A DNA stretch of 64,000 nucleotides from DASYLJ01 sp964432595 (GTDB lineage: Bacteria > Desulfobacterota > Binatia > DP-6), in the NCBI GenBank assembly GCA_964432595.1, contig CAYSOF010000017.1, forward strand, positions 62,001-126,000. The letters run 5' to 3'. Positions 1 through 8,001 of this stretch are shown piece by piece. The notes under the pieces are model-generated. The model did no database searches and had not been told where the DNA came from. It worked only from the letters and a program-made list of their open reading frames with translations. Position numbers and translations under genes: made by a program. Position 1 is the stretch's first letter. Each line of letters begins with the position of its first letter.

Positions 1-81
1 ACCTGGAAGGTGCCGCTCGCGGACTTCGTCACCGCGGCGTCGACGGAGCTGACGCTCACGTACGAGCTGCCGAAGTCCTGA
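1..81 (+). CDS. C-terminal end of an unidentified protein (partial)
   Basis: An open frame enters from the left window edge and ends at TGA 79-81, giving 26 residues that finish ELTLTYELPKS. The rest lies outside the window, so no family can be assigned. Its last 26 bases overlap the 3' end of the convergent rfbD gene. That it is a real gene is inferred from the position and codon use; the overlap itself is seen directly. Confidence 0.5.
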   Translation, partial: TWKVPLADFVTAASTELTLTYELPKS

Positions 82-928
82 GCCGCATGTAGTCGGCGAT
101 CGCCTCGCGCCAGTGGCGCATGCGATCGAGGCCGGCCCGCGCGAGCGCGGCATTCTCCAGCACCGAGTACGGCGGCCGGCGCACCACCGACGGGAAGTCG
201 CGCACGGACGCCGTCTTGAGCGGCGTCGTCAGGCCGCCCAGCTCGAAGATCGCGCGCGCGAACTCGTACCAGGAGCAGCTGCCCTGGTTCGTCGCGTGAT
301 ACAGCCCCGGCCCGCCGTCGACCGCGAGCACGCGGATCTGCGCGGCCAGGTCGGCGGTGAACGTCGGCGTGCAGATCTCGTCCGTGACGACCCGCACCTC
401 GGGCTTGCTCGCCGCCGCCGCGTACATCGAGTCGACGAAGTTGCCGCCCTTCGCCCGGCACGGGCGCACGCCGTAGAGGCCCGACGAGCGCACGACCTGA
501 TGGTCGCCGCCGTCGTTCAGGACGTTGTGGTCGCCGGCCAGCTTGGAGACGCCGTAGACGCTGAGCGGGGTCGCGCGGTCGGTCTCGACGTACGGCACCT
601 GTGTCGCGCCGTCGAACACGTAATCGGTGCTCACGTGCACCAGGCGCGCGCCCAGCTCGCGGCAGATCCGCGCCAGCACCCGCGGGGCGATGGCGTTCAG
701 GGCGAACGCCGCCGTCTCCTCCGTCTCGCAGCGCGGGACGTTGTGGAACGCCGCCGTGTTGACGACGATGGACGGCCCCACCCGGCCGAGGGTCGCGCGC
801 ATGCCCTCGGCGTCGCCGATGTCGATGTCGTCGTGGGTCAGGCCGACGACGGTCTGGTCGGCGAACGCGGCGACGAGGTCGCTGCCCAGCTGGCCGGTAC
901 TTCCGATGACGGCGACGGTGTGCGGCAC
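56..928 (-). CDS. rfbD: dTDP-4-dehydrorhamnose reductase
   Basis: This 290-residue short-chain dehydrogenase matches RmlD/RfbD, which reduces dTDP-4-dehydro-L-rhamnose with NAD(P)H to dTDP-L-rhamnose in the cytoplasm. The nucleotide-binding motif GSTGQLG is at residues 9-15, the RmlD-typical STDYVFDG at 100-107, and the catalytic YxxxK (YGVSK) at 125-129. Length fits the family (about 290). The start is GTG at 926-928. The other rhamnose genes (rfbA, rfbB, rfbC) are not in the window, so they must lie elsewhere. The gene is divergent from the GT2-methyltransferase fusion, with an 87-bp gap that carries a perfect inverted repeat. It implies that dTDP-rhamnose is available as a donor for the glycosyltransferases nearby. 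Confidence 0.88.
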   Translation of the reverse strand: MPHTVAVIGSTGQLGSDLVAAFADQTVVGLTHDDIDIGDAEGMRATLGRVGPSIVVNTAAFHNVPRCETEETAAFALNAIAPRVLARICRELGARLVHVSTDYVFDGATQVPYVETDRATPLSVYGVSKLAGDHNVLNDGGDHQVVRSSGLYGVRPCRAKGGNFVDSMYAAAASKPEVRVVTDEICTPTFTADLAAQIRVLAVDGGPGLYHATNQGSCSWYEFARAIFELGGLTTPLKTASVRDFPSVVRRPPYSVLENAALARAGLDRMRHWREAIADYMRLRTSAART

Positions 929-960
929 GGCGACGGGTTCTATGGGCCGGGTCGCCGTCC

Positions 961-980
961 TTCAAGCGAATCCGCTTGAA
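961..980. promoter_or_regulatory. Perfect inverted repeat between divergent genes
   Basis: The arms TTCAAGCG and CGCTTGAA are perfect 8-bp complements separated by AATC. They sit in the 87-bp gap between rfbD (minus) and the GT2-methyltransferase fusion (plus). The dyad could be an operator for either promoter or a short hairpin in the leader. No regulator gene is adjacent, so its role is a guess. Confidence 0.4.
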
Positions 981-1015
981 CCGTGGGGGGCGGCTTGCGA
1001 GAATCCCCCTTCTTC

Positions 1016-2434
1016 ATGAGCGTCCTGCAGCGTCTCTCCGTCCTGATCCCCGTCTACAACGAGGCCGGCACCGTGCGGGCGCTCCTGGAGCGCGTGCGCG
1101 AGGTCCCGCTGCCCAAGGAAGTCATCGTCGTCGACGACTGCTCGAGCGACGGGACGGCCCAGGTCCTCGCCGCCTACCGGGCGGAGGTCCCCGACACGGA
1201 CGACTTCCGGCTGGTCCTCGACCGGCACGTGGTGAACCAGGGCAAGGGCGCGGCGGTGCGGACGGCCGTCCAGCACATCACCGGCGACATCGCCCTGATC
1301 CAGGACGCCGATCTCGAGTACGACCCGCGCGAGTACTCGCGGCTCATCCAGCCGATCCTCGACGATCACGCCGACGTGGTCTTCGGCTCGCGCTTCTCCG
1401 GCAGCCCGCGGCGCGTCCTGCTCTTCTGGCACACGGTGGGGAACAAGTTCCTGACGCTCCTCTCCAACATGTGCACCAACCTGAACCTCACGGACATGGA
1501 GACCTGCTACAAGGTCTTCCGCGCCGACATCCTGAAGCGCATCCCGCTGCGCTCGAACCGCTTCGGCCTCGAGCCCGAGCTCACCGCGAAGGTCTCGCAG
1601 CTGCGCTGCCGCATCTACGAGATCCCGATCTCGTACCATGGCCGCGGCTACGGCGAGGGCAAGAAGATCGGCTGGAAGGACGCGCTGTCCGCCATCTGGA
1701 CGATCCTGCGGTTCACGGCGGTCCGCGACATCGGCCGCGACGACGCCGGCTACACGACGCTGAGCCGCGTCGAGGGCCTCAAGCGCTACAACGGCTTCAT
1801 GTGGGACCTGCTGCGCCCCTTCATCGGCAAGCGCGTCCTGGAAGTGGGTTCGGGCACCGGGTTGCTGACGCGCTACCTCGCGAGCCGCGAGGAGGTCATG
1901 GCGACGGACGTCGACCCCGAGTACGTCGAGATGCTGCAGCGCACGTACGCCGATCATCCGAACATCCAGGTGCGCGAGCTCGATCTCGCGCGTCTCGCCG
2001 ACGACGGCATCCCGAAGCGCCACTTCGACACCGTCGTCTGCTCGAACGTCCTCGAGCACATCGAGGACGACGCGAAGGCCCTGTCGGCGATGCGCGACGT
2101 GCTGCTGCCCGACGGCCGCGTCGTGCTGATCGTCCCGGCGGTGAAGCAGCTCTACGGCGAGATCGACCGCGCCATCCACCACTACCGGCGGTACTCGCGC
2201 GAGGAGATCGTCCAGCGCCTCGAGGGCGCGGGCCTGACCGTCGAGCACGTGAGCTACTTCAACATGCTCGGCGTGCCGGGCTGGTACCTGAACGCGGTGC
2301 TGCTCAGGCGTCGGACGGTTCCCGGCATCCAGGCCCGCATCAACGACTTCCTGGTGCCGTGGCTACGCTTCGAGCGCCTCTTCGGCCCGCCCGTCGGGAT
2401 GTCGCTGCTGGCCGTCGCCCGCGCGCCTCACTGA
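1016..2434 (+). CDS. GT2 glycosyltransferase-methyltransferase fusion
   Basis: The 472-residue protein has two enzymes. Residues about 5-240 are a GT-A family 2 glycosyltransferase of the polyprenyl-phosphate-sugar-synthase type: LSVLIPVYNEAG, then VVDDCSSDGT, and a DxD-like metal site in QDADLEYDP. Residues about 260-440 are a class I SAM methyltransferase with the glycine-rich loop LEVGSGTG and the post-I Asp in ATDVDPEY. I chose ATG 1016; a GTG at 983 would add 11 residues. The natural reading is an enzyme that makes or transfers a sugar and a partner that methylates the same lipid or glycan, but substrates cannot be read from the sequence. Its last 7 bases (TCACTGA) contain the stop codons of both this gene and the convergent flippase-like gene. 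Confidence 0.8.
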   Translation: MSVLQRLSVLIPVYNEAGTVRALLERVREVPLPKEVIVVDDCSSDGTAQVLAAYRAEVPDTDDFRLVLDRHVVNQGKGAAVRTAVQHITGDIALIQDADLEYDPREYSRLIQPILDDHADVVFGSRFSGSPRRVLLFWHTVGNKFLTLLSNMCTNLNLTDMETCYKVFRADILKRIPLRSNRFGLEPELTAKVSQLRCRIYEIPISYHGRGYGEGKKIGWKDALSAIWTILRFTAVRDIGRDDAGYTTLSRVEGLKRYNGFMWDLLRPFIGKRVLEVGSGTGLLTRYLASREEVMATDVDPEYVEMLQRTYADHPNIQVRELDLARLADDGIPKRHFDTVVCSNVLEHIEDDAKALSAMRDVLLPDGRVVLIVPAVKQLYGEIDRAIHHYRRYSREEIVQRLEGAGLTVEHVSYFNMLGVPGWYLNAVLLRRRTVPGIQARINDFLVPWLRFERLFGPPVGMSLLAVARAPH

Positions 2435-3420
2435 GGCGCGCGCTCCGTCGCATCGAGGAGCTGCCGCACCGAGAGGTCCTCGCGCGCCAGGCACACGCCG
2501 CCGAGCGAGATCGTCACCAGCATCGTCAGCGCCCACGTGAGCAGCGAGAAGCTCACGGCGACGTCCTCCTGGACGTTGAACATCTCGAGCGCCGCGACGC
2601 ACCCCAGCTGCCACGTGCCGAGGAAGCCCGGCGCCTGCGGCAGCATGACGAACGCCGACACCACGACGACGCCCGCGAGCGACGCCGCGACGAGCGGGAC
2701 GTCGATGTCGAGCGCCACCAGCGAGAACATGAACGGCAGGCCGTTGAGCGTCCAGATGACCGCCGAGTAGGCGATCACCTTGACGACGGTCGCGACGTCG
2801 CCGAGACCGGCGAGCCCGTCGAAGAGGCCCGTCACGATCGGTGTCAGCGCGTCGCGCAGCCGCGCCGGCAGGATGCCGAGGACGCCCGCGATCAGCCGCT
2901 CGGCGAACGCGCGCTGGCGGACCGCCACCAGCATCGCGACGAAGACGACCGCCGCGCCGGAGCCGAGCACGATCGCCGCGCGCTGCACGTTGGCGTCGAG
3001 CGTGCGCACCATCGACAGCGCGAGGAAGCAGAGGATCACGAACAGCAGGTCGAAGATGCGCTCCAGCACGACGCTCGAGAGCGCCGGCCCGATGCCGATG
3101 CCGACGCGCCGGGCGAGCAGCGCCGGGCGGACGATCTCGCCGAGCCGGAGCGGTAGGACGGCCGTCGCGCCGAAGCCGATGGCCGTCGCCGAGAACGACG
3201 CGCCGAGCGGGACGTCGGCCACCGGACGGAGCAGCACGCGCCAGCGCTGCGCGCGCACGACGATCGCGGTGACCGCGAACGCCGCGGCGACCAGCATCCA
3301 CCCGAGCTTCGCCTGCGCCAGCACCCGGCCGACGCTGCTCCAGTCGGTGCCGCGCGTCGCGAAGTACAGACAGATGCCCGAGACCGCGACGCCGATCAGG
3401 AGACGAATCGCGTTCTTCAC
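2428..3420 (-). CDS. Flippase-like integral membrane protein (LPG synthase TM / YbhN type)
   Basis: The 330-residue protein starts VKNAIRLLIGVAVSG and has about eight hydrophobic segments typical of the lysylphosphatidylglycerol-synthase transmembrane (UPF0104/YbhN) family. It lacks the soluble aminoacyl-transferase domain of MprF, so a lipid-translocation role is more likely than aminoacylation. The motif LRLGEIVRPALLARR, common in this family, is present. The GTG start (3418-3420) overlaps the TGA of the upstream GT2 as GTGA, which indicates translational coupling: the GT2 would make a polyprenyl-phosphate sugar and this protein may move it across the membrane. The coupling is seen; the flipping substrate is inference. 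Confidence 0.75.
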   Translation of the reverse strand: MKNAIRLLIGVAVSGICLYFATRGTDWSSVGRVLAQAKLGWMLVAAAFAVTAIVVRAQRWRVLLRPVADVPLGASFSATAIGFGATAVLPLRLGEIVRPALLARRVGIGIGPALSSVVLERIFDLLFVILCFLALSMVRTLDANVQRAAIVLGSGAAVVFVAMLVAVRQRAFAERLIAGVLGILPARLRDALTPIVTGLFDGLAGLGDVATVVKVIAYSAVIWTLNGLPFMFSLVALDIDVPLVAASLAGVVVVSAFVMLPQAPGFLGTWQLGCVAALEMFNVQEDVAVSFSLLTWALTMLVTISLGGVCLAREDLSVRQLLDATERAPQ

Positions 3421-4133
3421 AGGCGACCGGTGCGATCCGCGAACCGCAGCCACCAGACGAGCCACAGGGCCTCGAGGCTGATGCGCTTGGTCATCTTCGA
3501 CTCGCCCTCGGTCCGATCCACGAAGATGATGGGCACCTCGCGGATGCGGAATCCGCGCTTCGACGCCCGATAGGTCATCTCGATCTGGAACGCGTAGCCG
3601 TTCGAGCGCACGCCGGCGATGTCGACCGCTTCGAGCGCGGCGCGCCGCCAGCACTTGAACCCGCCCGTCGCGTCACGGACCTTGAGGCCGAGGATCATGC
3701 GCACGTAGGAGTTGCCGAAGTAGCTCAGCAGGAGGCGCTCGATCGGCCAGTTCACGACCGTGATGCCCTTGATGTACCGCGACCCCAGCACGAGATCGAC
3801 GTCGGCGATCTCGCGGAAGAAGTGGGGCAGCATGGTCGGCGCATGCGAGAAGTCGGCGTCCATCTGGACGACGTAGTCGGCGCCGTGGGCGAGCGCCCAC
3901 GTGAAGCCGGCCTTGTACGCGGGGCCGAGGCCCTCCCGGCCCGCCCGCGCCAGCAGATGGATGCGCGGGTCGGTTTGCGCCATCGCCGTGACCAGGGCGC
4001 CCGTGCCGTCGGGCGAGTTGTCGTCGACGATCAGGACCTCGACCTCGGGGTCCTGCGCCAGCACCTCGGGGATCAGGGTGCCGACGTTCTGGCGCTCGTT
4101 GTAGGTCGGGATGACGACGATCTTCTTCGGCAC
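3417..4133 (-). CDS. Polyprenyl-phosphate mannosyltransferase-like GT2
   Basis: The 238-residue single-domain GT2 resembles dolichol-phosphate mannose synthase (DPM1). It has IVVIPTYNERQNV at the N-terminus, the VDDNSPDGT nucleotide-binding motif, QMDADFSH as the metal-binding DxD region, and the family signatures GSRYIKG and DATGGFKCWRR. It lacks the C-terminal membrane segments of GtrB-type enzymes, so it is likely a peripheral cytoplasmic enzyme that charges polyprenyl phosphate from an NDP-sugar. The start is GTG 4131-4133. It is first in a two-gene unit with the flippase-like gene, joined by a 4-bp GTGA overlap. Mannose is the usual sugar in the family, but the true sugar is not determined. 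Confidence 0.85.
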   Translation of the reverse strand: MPKKIVVIPTYNERQNVGTLIPEVLAQDPEVEVLIVDDNSPDGTGALVTAMAQTDPRIHLLARAGREGLGPAYKAGFTWALAHGADYVVQMDADFSHAPTMLPHFFREIADVDLVLGSRYIKGITVVNWPIERLLLSYFGNSYVRMILGLKVRDATGGFKCWRRAALEAVDIAGVRSNGYAFQIEMTYRASKRGFRIREVPIIFVDRTEGESKMTKRISLEALWLVWWLRFADRTGRL

Positions 4134-4246
4134 GGCGGCTCCGGGGTGGGTTTCGCTATCACAGGTCCCCGAGCGAGCGGAAGCCGCAGACGCGCATGCA
4201 CGTCGCGGTTGGCCGCCGGGGGCGTGGAACGCTAAAGAGGGCCGCC

Positions 4247-5362
4247 GTGCACGTCATCGCCCTCAACTGGCGCGACCTCGAGAACCCGCGCGCGGGCGGC
4301 GCCGAGGTGCACCTCGAGGAGATCCTGCGCTGGCTCGGCCACAACGGGATGCGCTGCACGCTGCTGACGTCGCAGTTCCCCGGCGGGGCGCGGGACGAGC
4401 AGGCCGACGGGTACCGGATCGTCCGCGGCGGCGGCGAGTACACGTTCAACCTGGCCGTCCCCGGCCTCTACCGGCGCGTCGCCGCCGCCGACCCGCCGGA
4501 CATCGTCCTCGACGACATCAACAAGATCCCGTTCCTGAGCCCCCTCTTCACCCGCGGAGTGCCGGTCCTCGGCGTGATCCCCCATCTGATGGGGAAGTCC
4601 GTCTTCCAGGAGGTCCCGGCGCCCATCGCCGCGGCGATCTACGGCGTCGAGCTGCTCGTGCGGCCCGTCTACCGCGCGTCGCACTTCGAGGTGATCTCCG
4701 AGTCGACGCGGCAGGACCTGATCGCGCGCGGCTATCCCCCCGACCGCATCACGGTCGCGCTCTGCGGCATCGACCGCGCGACGTACCGGATCGACCCGGC
4801 GGTCGCGAAGACGCCCGGGCCGAGCCTGCTCTACGTCGGCCGGATCAAGCGCTACAAGTCCGTCGACCACCTGCTGCGCGCCCTGCCGCTGATCCGCCGG
4901 CAGGTGCCGGACGCGACGCTGACGATCGTCGGCGACGGCGACGGCATGGACGCGCTGCGCGCGCTCGCGACCGAGCTCGGCCTCGGCGACGCCGTGCGCT
5001 TCGCCGGCTTCGTGCCGTCGGCCGAGAAGGTGCGCCTCATGCAGTCGGCGCACGTCGTGCTGAACCCGTCGATCCGCGAGGGCTGGGGCCTCACCAACGT
5101 CGAGGCGAACGCCTGCGGCACCGTCTGCGTCGCGGCCGACTCGCCGGGGCTGCGCGACAGCGTCCTCGATGGGCGGACGGGGCTGCTCTACCCCTACGGC
5201 GACGTCCAGGCGCTGGCCGACCGCGCGGTGCGGCTCCTCACCGACGACGCGCTCCGCGCCCGGCTCGAGCGCGAAGCGCTCGTCTGGGCGGACAGCCTCA
5301 CCTGGGAGCGCTGCGGCGCGGAGACGGCGGCGTTGATCGAGCGCGTCCTCGCCGGACGCTGA
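4247..5362 (+). CDS. GT4 family glycosyltransferase
   Basis: This 371-residue retaining GT-B enzyme belongs to family GT4. The N-terminal donor/acceptor loop reads NPRAGGAEVHLEEI, and the C-terminal half has the E-x7-E type motif in EGWGLTNVEANACG. I chose the GTG at 4247 because a good ribosome site, AAAGAGG, lies six bases upstream and the fold begins immediately (VIALNWRDLENP); a start at 4196 is open but adds only a basic extension. It would transfer a sugar from a nucleotide donor to a lipid or glycan acceptor on the cytoplasmic face. It stands alone on the plus strand, and its end is 4 bp from the convergent SGNH gene. Confidence 0.85.
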   Translation: MHVIALNWRDLENPRAGGAEVHLEEILRWLGHNGMRCTLLTSQFPGGARDEQADGYRIVRGGGEYTFNLAVPGLYRRVAAADPPDIVLDDINKIPFLSPLFTRGVPVLGVIPHLMGKSVFQEVPAPIAAAIYGVELLVRPVYRASHFEVISESTRQDLIARGYPPDRITVALCGIDRATYRIDPAVAKTPGPSLLYVGRIKRYKSVDHLLRALPLIRRQVPDATLTIVGDGDGMDALRALATELGLGDAVRFAGFVPSAEKVRLMQSAHVVLNPSIREGWGLTNVEANACGTVCVAADSPGLRDSVLDGRTGLLYPYGDVQALADRAVRLLTDDALRARLEREALVWADSLTWERCGAETAALIERVLAGR

Positions 5363-5366
5363 GCGG

Positions 5367-6362
5367 TCAATGCGCGAACGCCGCGGCCGTCGTCTCGGCG
5401 GCGATCGCGAGCCCCTGCGCGTTCGGGTGCTGCGCGTCCTGGAACAGCGCCCCGCCCGCCGCGGAGAACGCCGGCAGCAGATCGACGCAGCGCACGCCGA
5501 CCTCCGCGCACAGCGCCAAGATGCGCCGCTGCGGCGTCGTGTCCGGCTCCGCGACGCCGACCTGGTACGACTCCGGGAAGATCGCGACGACCAGCGGCAC
5601 GCCGCGCGCCTCGGCCGCCGCGCGCATGCGCGCAAGCCCGTCGCGCACGCGCGCCCAGCGCGCCGGCTCGGGCTGATGGTAGAAGCGCAGGTGCTCGGCG
5701 GCGACCGCACGGTCCACCGCGGCGGCGACGTCGGGGCCGATGGCCGGCGGCGGCTCGCCCGCGGTACGCGACAGCACCTGCGTCATCAGCCGGCCCTGGC
5801 TCCAGGCGGCGAGCCAGCGCAGCAGCAGCAGGAACTCCGAGCGGGCGAGAATGCCCGGCGGCGCGTCGCCCGGCGCCCGGCGCGTCAGCACGCCCGTCGC
5901 GTCGTAGCCCGGCGCCATGTCGTAGTCGTTGAGGCTCATCCCGACGACGACGGCCTGCGGCGCGAGCGCGGCGCCGGCCCCTTCGAGGAATGCGGCCTCC
6001 GCGACGGTGTCGTAGCCCTGCACGCCCGCGTTGAGAGCCTCCACGGGCGTTCCGCGCAGCGCCGCGAGCCGCGTCGCCAGCACCGCGGGGAACGTCGCCT
6101 CTTCCGCGACGCCCTGGCCGAACACCACCGAGTCGCCCAGCACGAGGACACGGAACGTCCCCGGCGCCGGCTCGCGCGACGTTTCCGGGCCGCGCAGTCC
6201 GAGCGCGTTCACGCGCAGCGGGATGCCGACGATCGTCGTCTCGATCCCGGGCCGCAGCACGTACGGCAGGTCGGGCGACGGCCCGGCGGCGAACATCTGC
6301 CGCGTGTAGCCGTTCAGACGGTCGACGAGGCCCGTCAGCCGGGTGAGCGCCTCGCCCACCAC
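5367..6362 (-). CDS. SGNH/GDSL-type hydrolase, probably membrane-anchored
   Basis: The 331-residue protein has the SGNH block I motif LVLGDSVVFGQGV (nucleophile Ser), block III GMSLNDYD (Asn) and a C-terminal DAQHPNAQG that supplies the Asp/His pair. Such enzymes act as esterases or O-acetyl transferases/hydrolases on glycans and often work with MBOAT acyltransferases, two of which lie 8 kb away. The frame upstream of the GTG at 6362 is open and encodes a hydrophobic run (LLFAALVFFVV), which looks like a membrane anchor, but I find no ATG, GTG or TTG there. The true start may be a rare codon just after the upstream stop at 6427. It is the last gene of the minus-strand operon. Confidence 0.75.
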   Translation of the reverse strand: MVGEALTRLTGLVDRLNGYTRQMFAAGPSPDLPYVLRPGIETTIVGIPLRVNALGLRGPETSREPAPGTFRVLVLGDSVVFGQGVAEEATFPAVLATRLAALRGTPVEALNAGVQGYDTVAEAAFLEGAGAALAPQAVVVGMSLNDYDMAPGYDATGVLTRRAPGDAPPGILARSEFLLLLRWLAAWSQGRLMTQVLSRTAGEPPPAIGPDVAAAVDRAVAAEHLRFYHQPEPARWARVRDGLARMRAAAEARGVPLVVAIFPESYQVGVAEPDTTPQRRILALCAEVGVRCVDLLPAFSAAGGALFQDAQHPNAQGLAIAAETTAAAFAH

Positions 6363-6426
6363 GAAGAAGACGAGCGCGGCGAACAGCAGCCCGCCCGCGG
6401 TGCGCGCGATCCGTCCGGCCAGAACG

Positions 6427-7938
6427 CTAGGCCGCTTTGCCCGTCGGCACCGCCGGTGCCGGCAACGTCCGCGGCGTGCCGCCGCCGCGCAGCGCGCGCC
6501 ACGCCATCCGCAGCGTCACCTTGATGCCCTCCACGCCGAGGAACGGGAACGTGATCGGGATCAGGCAGACGTAGAGGAACAGCGCCAGACGCTTCATGCG
6601 CCGGTTGATGATCCACCGCACGGCGGGCTTCAGGAACTCGGGCGTGCGCGCGTAGACGGGCGTGATCTTCGCGAGCGTCTCCGCGAGCTCCTTGTGCGGG
6701 TGCTTCAGGATCGACTCGTGGTGGTAGCCGGAGATGCCCTGGCGGACCTTCTCCTCGCCCTCGGCGTCGAGGTAGCCCATGTCGACGGCGCGCTGGTACA
6801 GCTTGGTCTTCGGGAACGGATAGAAGATGTACGCCGAGCTCTGCGTCGGCTTGATCTTGTCGACCATGCTGAGCGTCTTGAACATCTGCTCGGGCGTCTC
6901 GCCCGGCGAGCCGTAGATGCACGAGACCTGGATCCCGATGCCGGCGTCCTTGATCAGCTGCGCCGACTTGTAGATCAGCTCGTCGGACATCGGCCGCTCC
7001 ATGTAGAAGCGGCGGACGTCGGGATCGCCGGCGTCGACGCCCATGAAGACGGTGGCGCAGTTGGCGGCCTTCATCGCCTTCACGAGCTTCGGCTTGATGG
7101 TCGTTGGATAGCCGAAGCAGTACCAGGGGAGGTTCACTTCCTTCCGGTACGCCTCGCAGAACTCCTCCACCCAGTGCGGATTGGTGGTGAAGTTGTCGTC
7201 GTGGATCGAGACGAACTTGACGTCGTACTTCGCCAGGTTCTGCTTGAACTCGGCGATGACGTTCGGGATCGAGCGCTTGCGCAGGAAGTCGCCCTTCCCC
7301 TCGAAGATCTCGCGCTGGTAGTGGATGTTGCAGAACGTGCACTTGAAGGGGCAGCCGCGCCCCGTGAAGATCTCGAGGTTGTCGTGGAAGCAGCCGTAGT
7401 CGTACCAGAGCTGCTTCTCCGGGAACGGGAACTTGTCGAGGTCGTTCTCCAGCGGCCCGAGCTCGTTCCGGTGGATGATGCCGTCCTTCTTCACCCAGAT
7501 GCCGGGGATGTCGCTGATGTCGCGCCCCTGCTCCATGCGCGTGACGAGCTCGAGGATGGCGATCTCGCCCTCGCCCGTGCACGCCATGTCGACGTACGGG
7601 TTCTCGAGGACGAAGTCCGGCAGCGCCTGCGCGTGATGCCCGCCGACGAGGATGGGCACGCCGAGGTGCTGCTTCAGCTTCTCGGCCATCTTGCGCGTGA
7701 ACGGCCACAGGTTCGTCAGCGAGCCCATGGCGATCAGGTGCGGATTGAACGCCTTCGCGCGCGCGAGCAGCTCCTCGTGACGGTTCATCCACGCGAGGTG
7801 CGGCGCCTTCAGGAACAGGTTGTCGTCGAGCCCCGGATCGAAGATCAGGTCGATCTCGTGTCCGTGGTGCTTGAGCATGGACATCAGGTAGCCGACGCCC
7901 ATGTTCTCGATTCCACGGTAGTAGAAGAGCACACGCAT
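6427..7938 (-). CDS. B12-binding-domain-type radical SAM protein
   Basis: The 503-residue enzyme has an N-terminal Rossmann-like cobalamin-binding-type domain (about residues 1-140, with VGGHHAQALPDFVL and the GEGE motif) followed by a radical SAM core whose cluster motif is CPFKCTFC (CxxxCxxC, near residue 200). No DxHxxG base-off motif is visible. Family members methylate unactivated carbons or remodel lipids and tetrapyrroles. The ATG at 7936-7938 is chosen because MRVLFYYRGIENMG is a family-like start; upstream codons add only basic residues. A hydrophobic stretch near the C-terminus (LALFLYVCLIPITFPFLG) suggests membrane association, consistent with a lipid substrate. It lies 63 bp downstream of the phosphatase/sulfatase-fold gene in the same direction. 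Confidence 0.82.
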   Translation of the reverse strand: MRVLFYYRGIENMGVGYLMSMLKHHGHEIDLIFDPGLDDNLFLKAPHLAWMNRHEELLARAKAFNPHLIAMGSLTNLWPFTRKMAEKLKQHLGVPILVGGHHAQALPDFVLENPYVDMACTGEGEIAILELVTRMEQGRDISDIPGIWVKKDGIIHRNELGPLENDLDKFPFPEKQLWYDYGCFHDNLEIFTGRGCPFKCTFCNIHYQREIFEGKGDFLRKRSIPNVIAEFKQNLAKYDVKFVSIHDDNFTTNPHWVEEFCEAYRKEVNLPWYCFGYPTTIKPKLVKAMKAANCATVFMGVDAGDPDVRRFYMERPMSDELIYKSAQLIKDAGIGIQVSCIYGSPGETPEQMFKTLSMVDKIKPTQSSAYIFYPFPKTKLYQRAVDMGYLDAEGEEKVRQGISGYHHESILKHPHKELAETLAKITPVYARTPEFLKPAVRWIINRRMKRLALFLYVCLIPITFPFLGVEGIKVTLRMAWRALRGGGTPRTLPAPAVPTGKAA

Positions 7939-8001
7939 GCGCCGTCTACCTTCCGGCCGTCGGACCCCGGTTGTCAATAGCGTTTTCCAAAGGGTTTTCG
8001 C

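Noticed and set aside
7972..7977. Minus-strand TTGACA as a promoter for the radical SAM gene at 6427-7938
   Set aside because: No -10-like hexamer occurs 16-18 bp downstream; the next TA-containing hexamer is 23 bp away.
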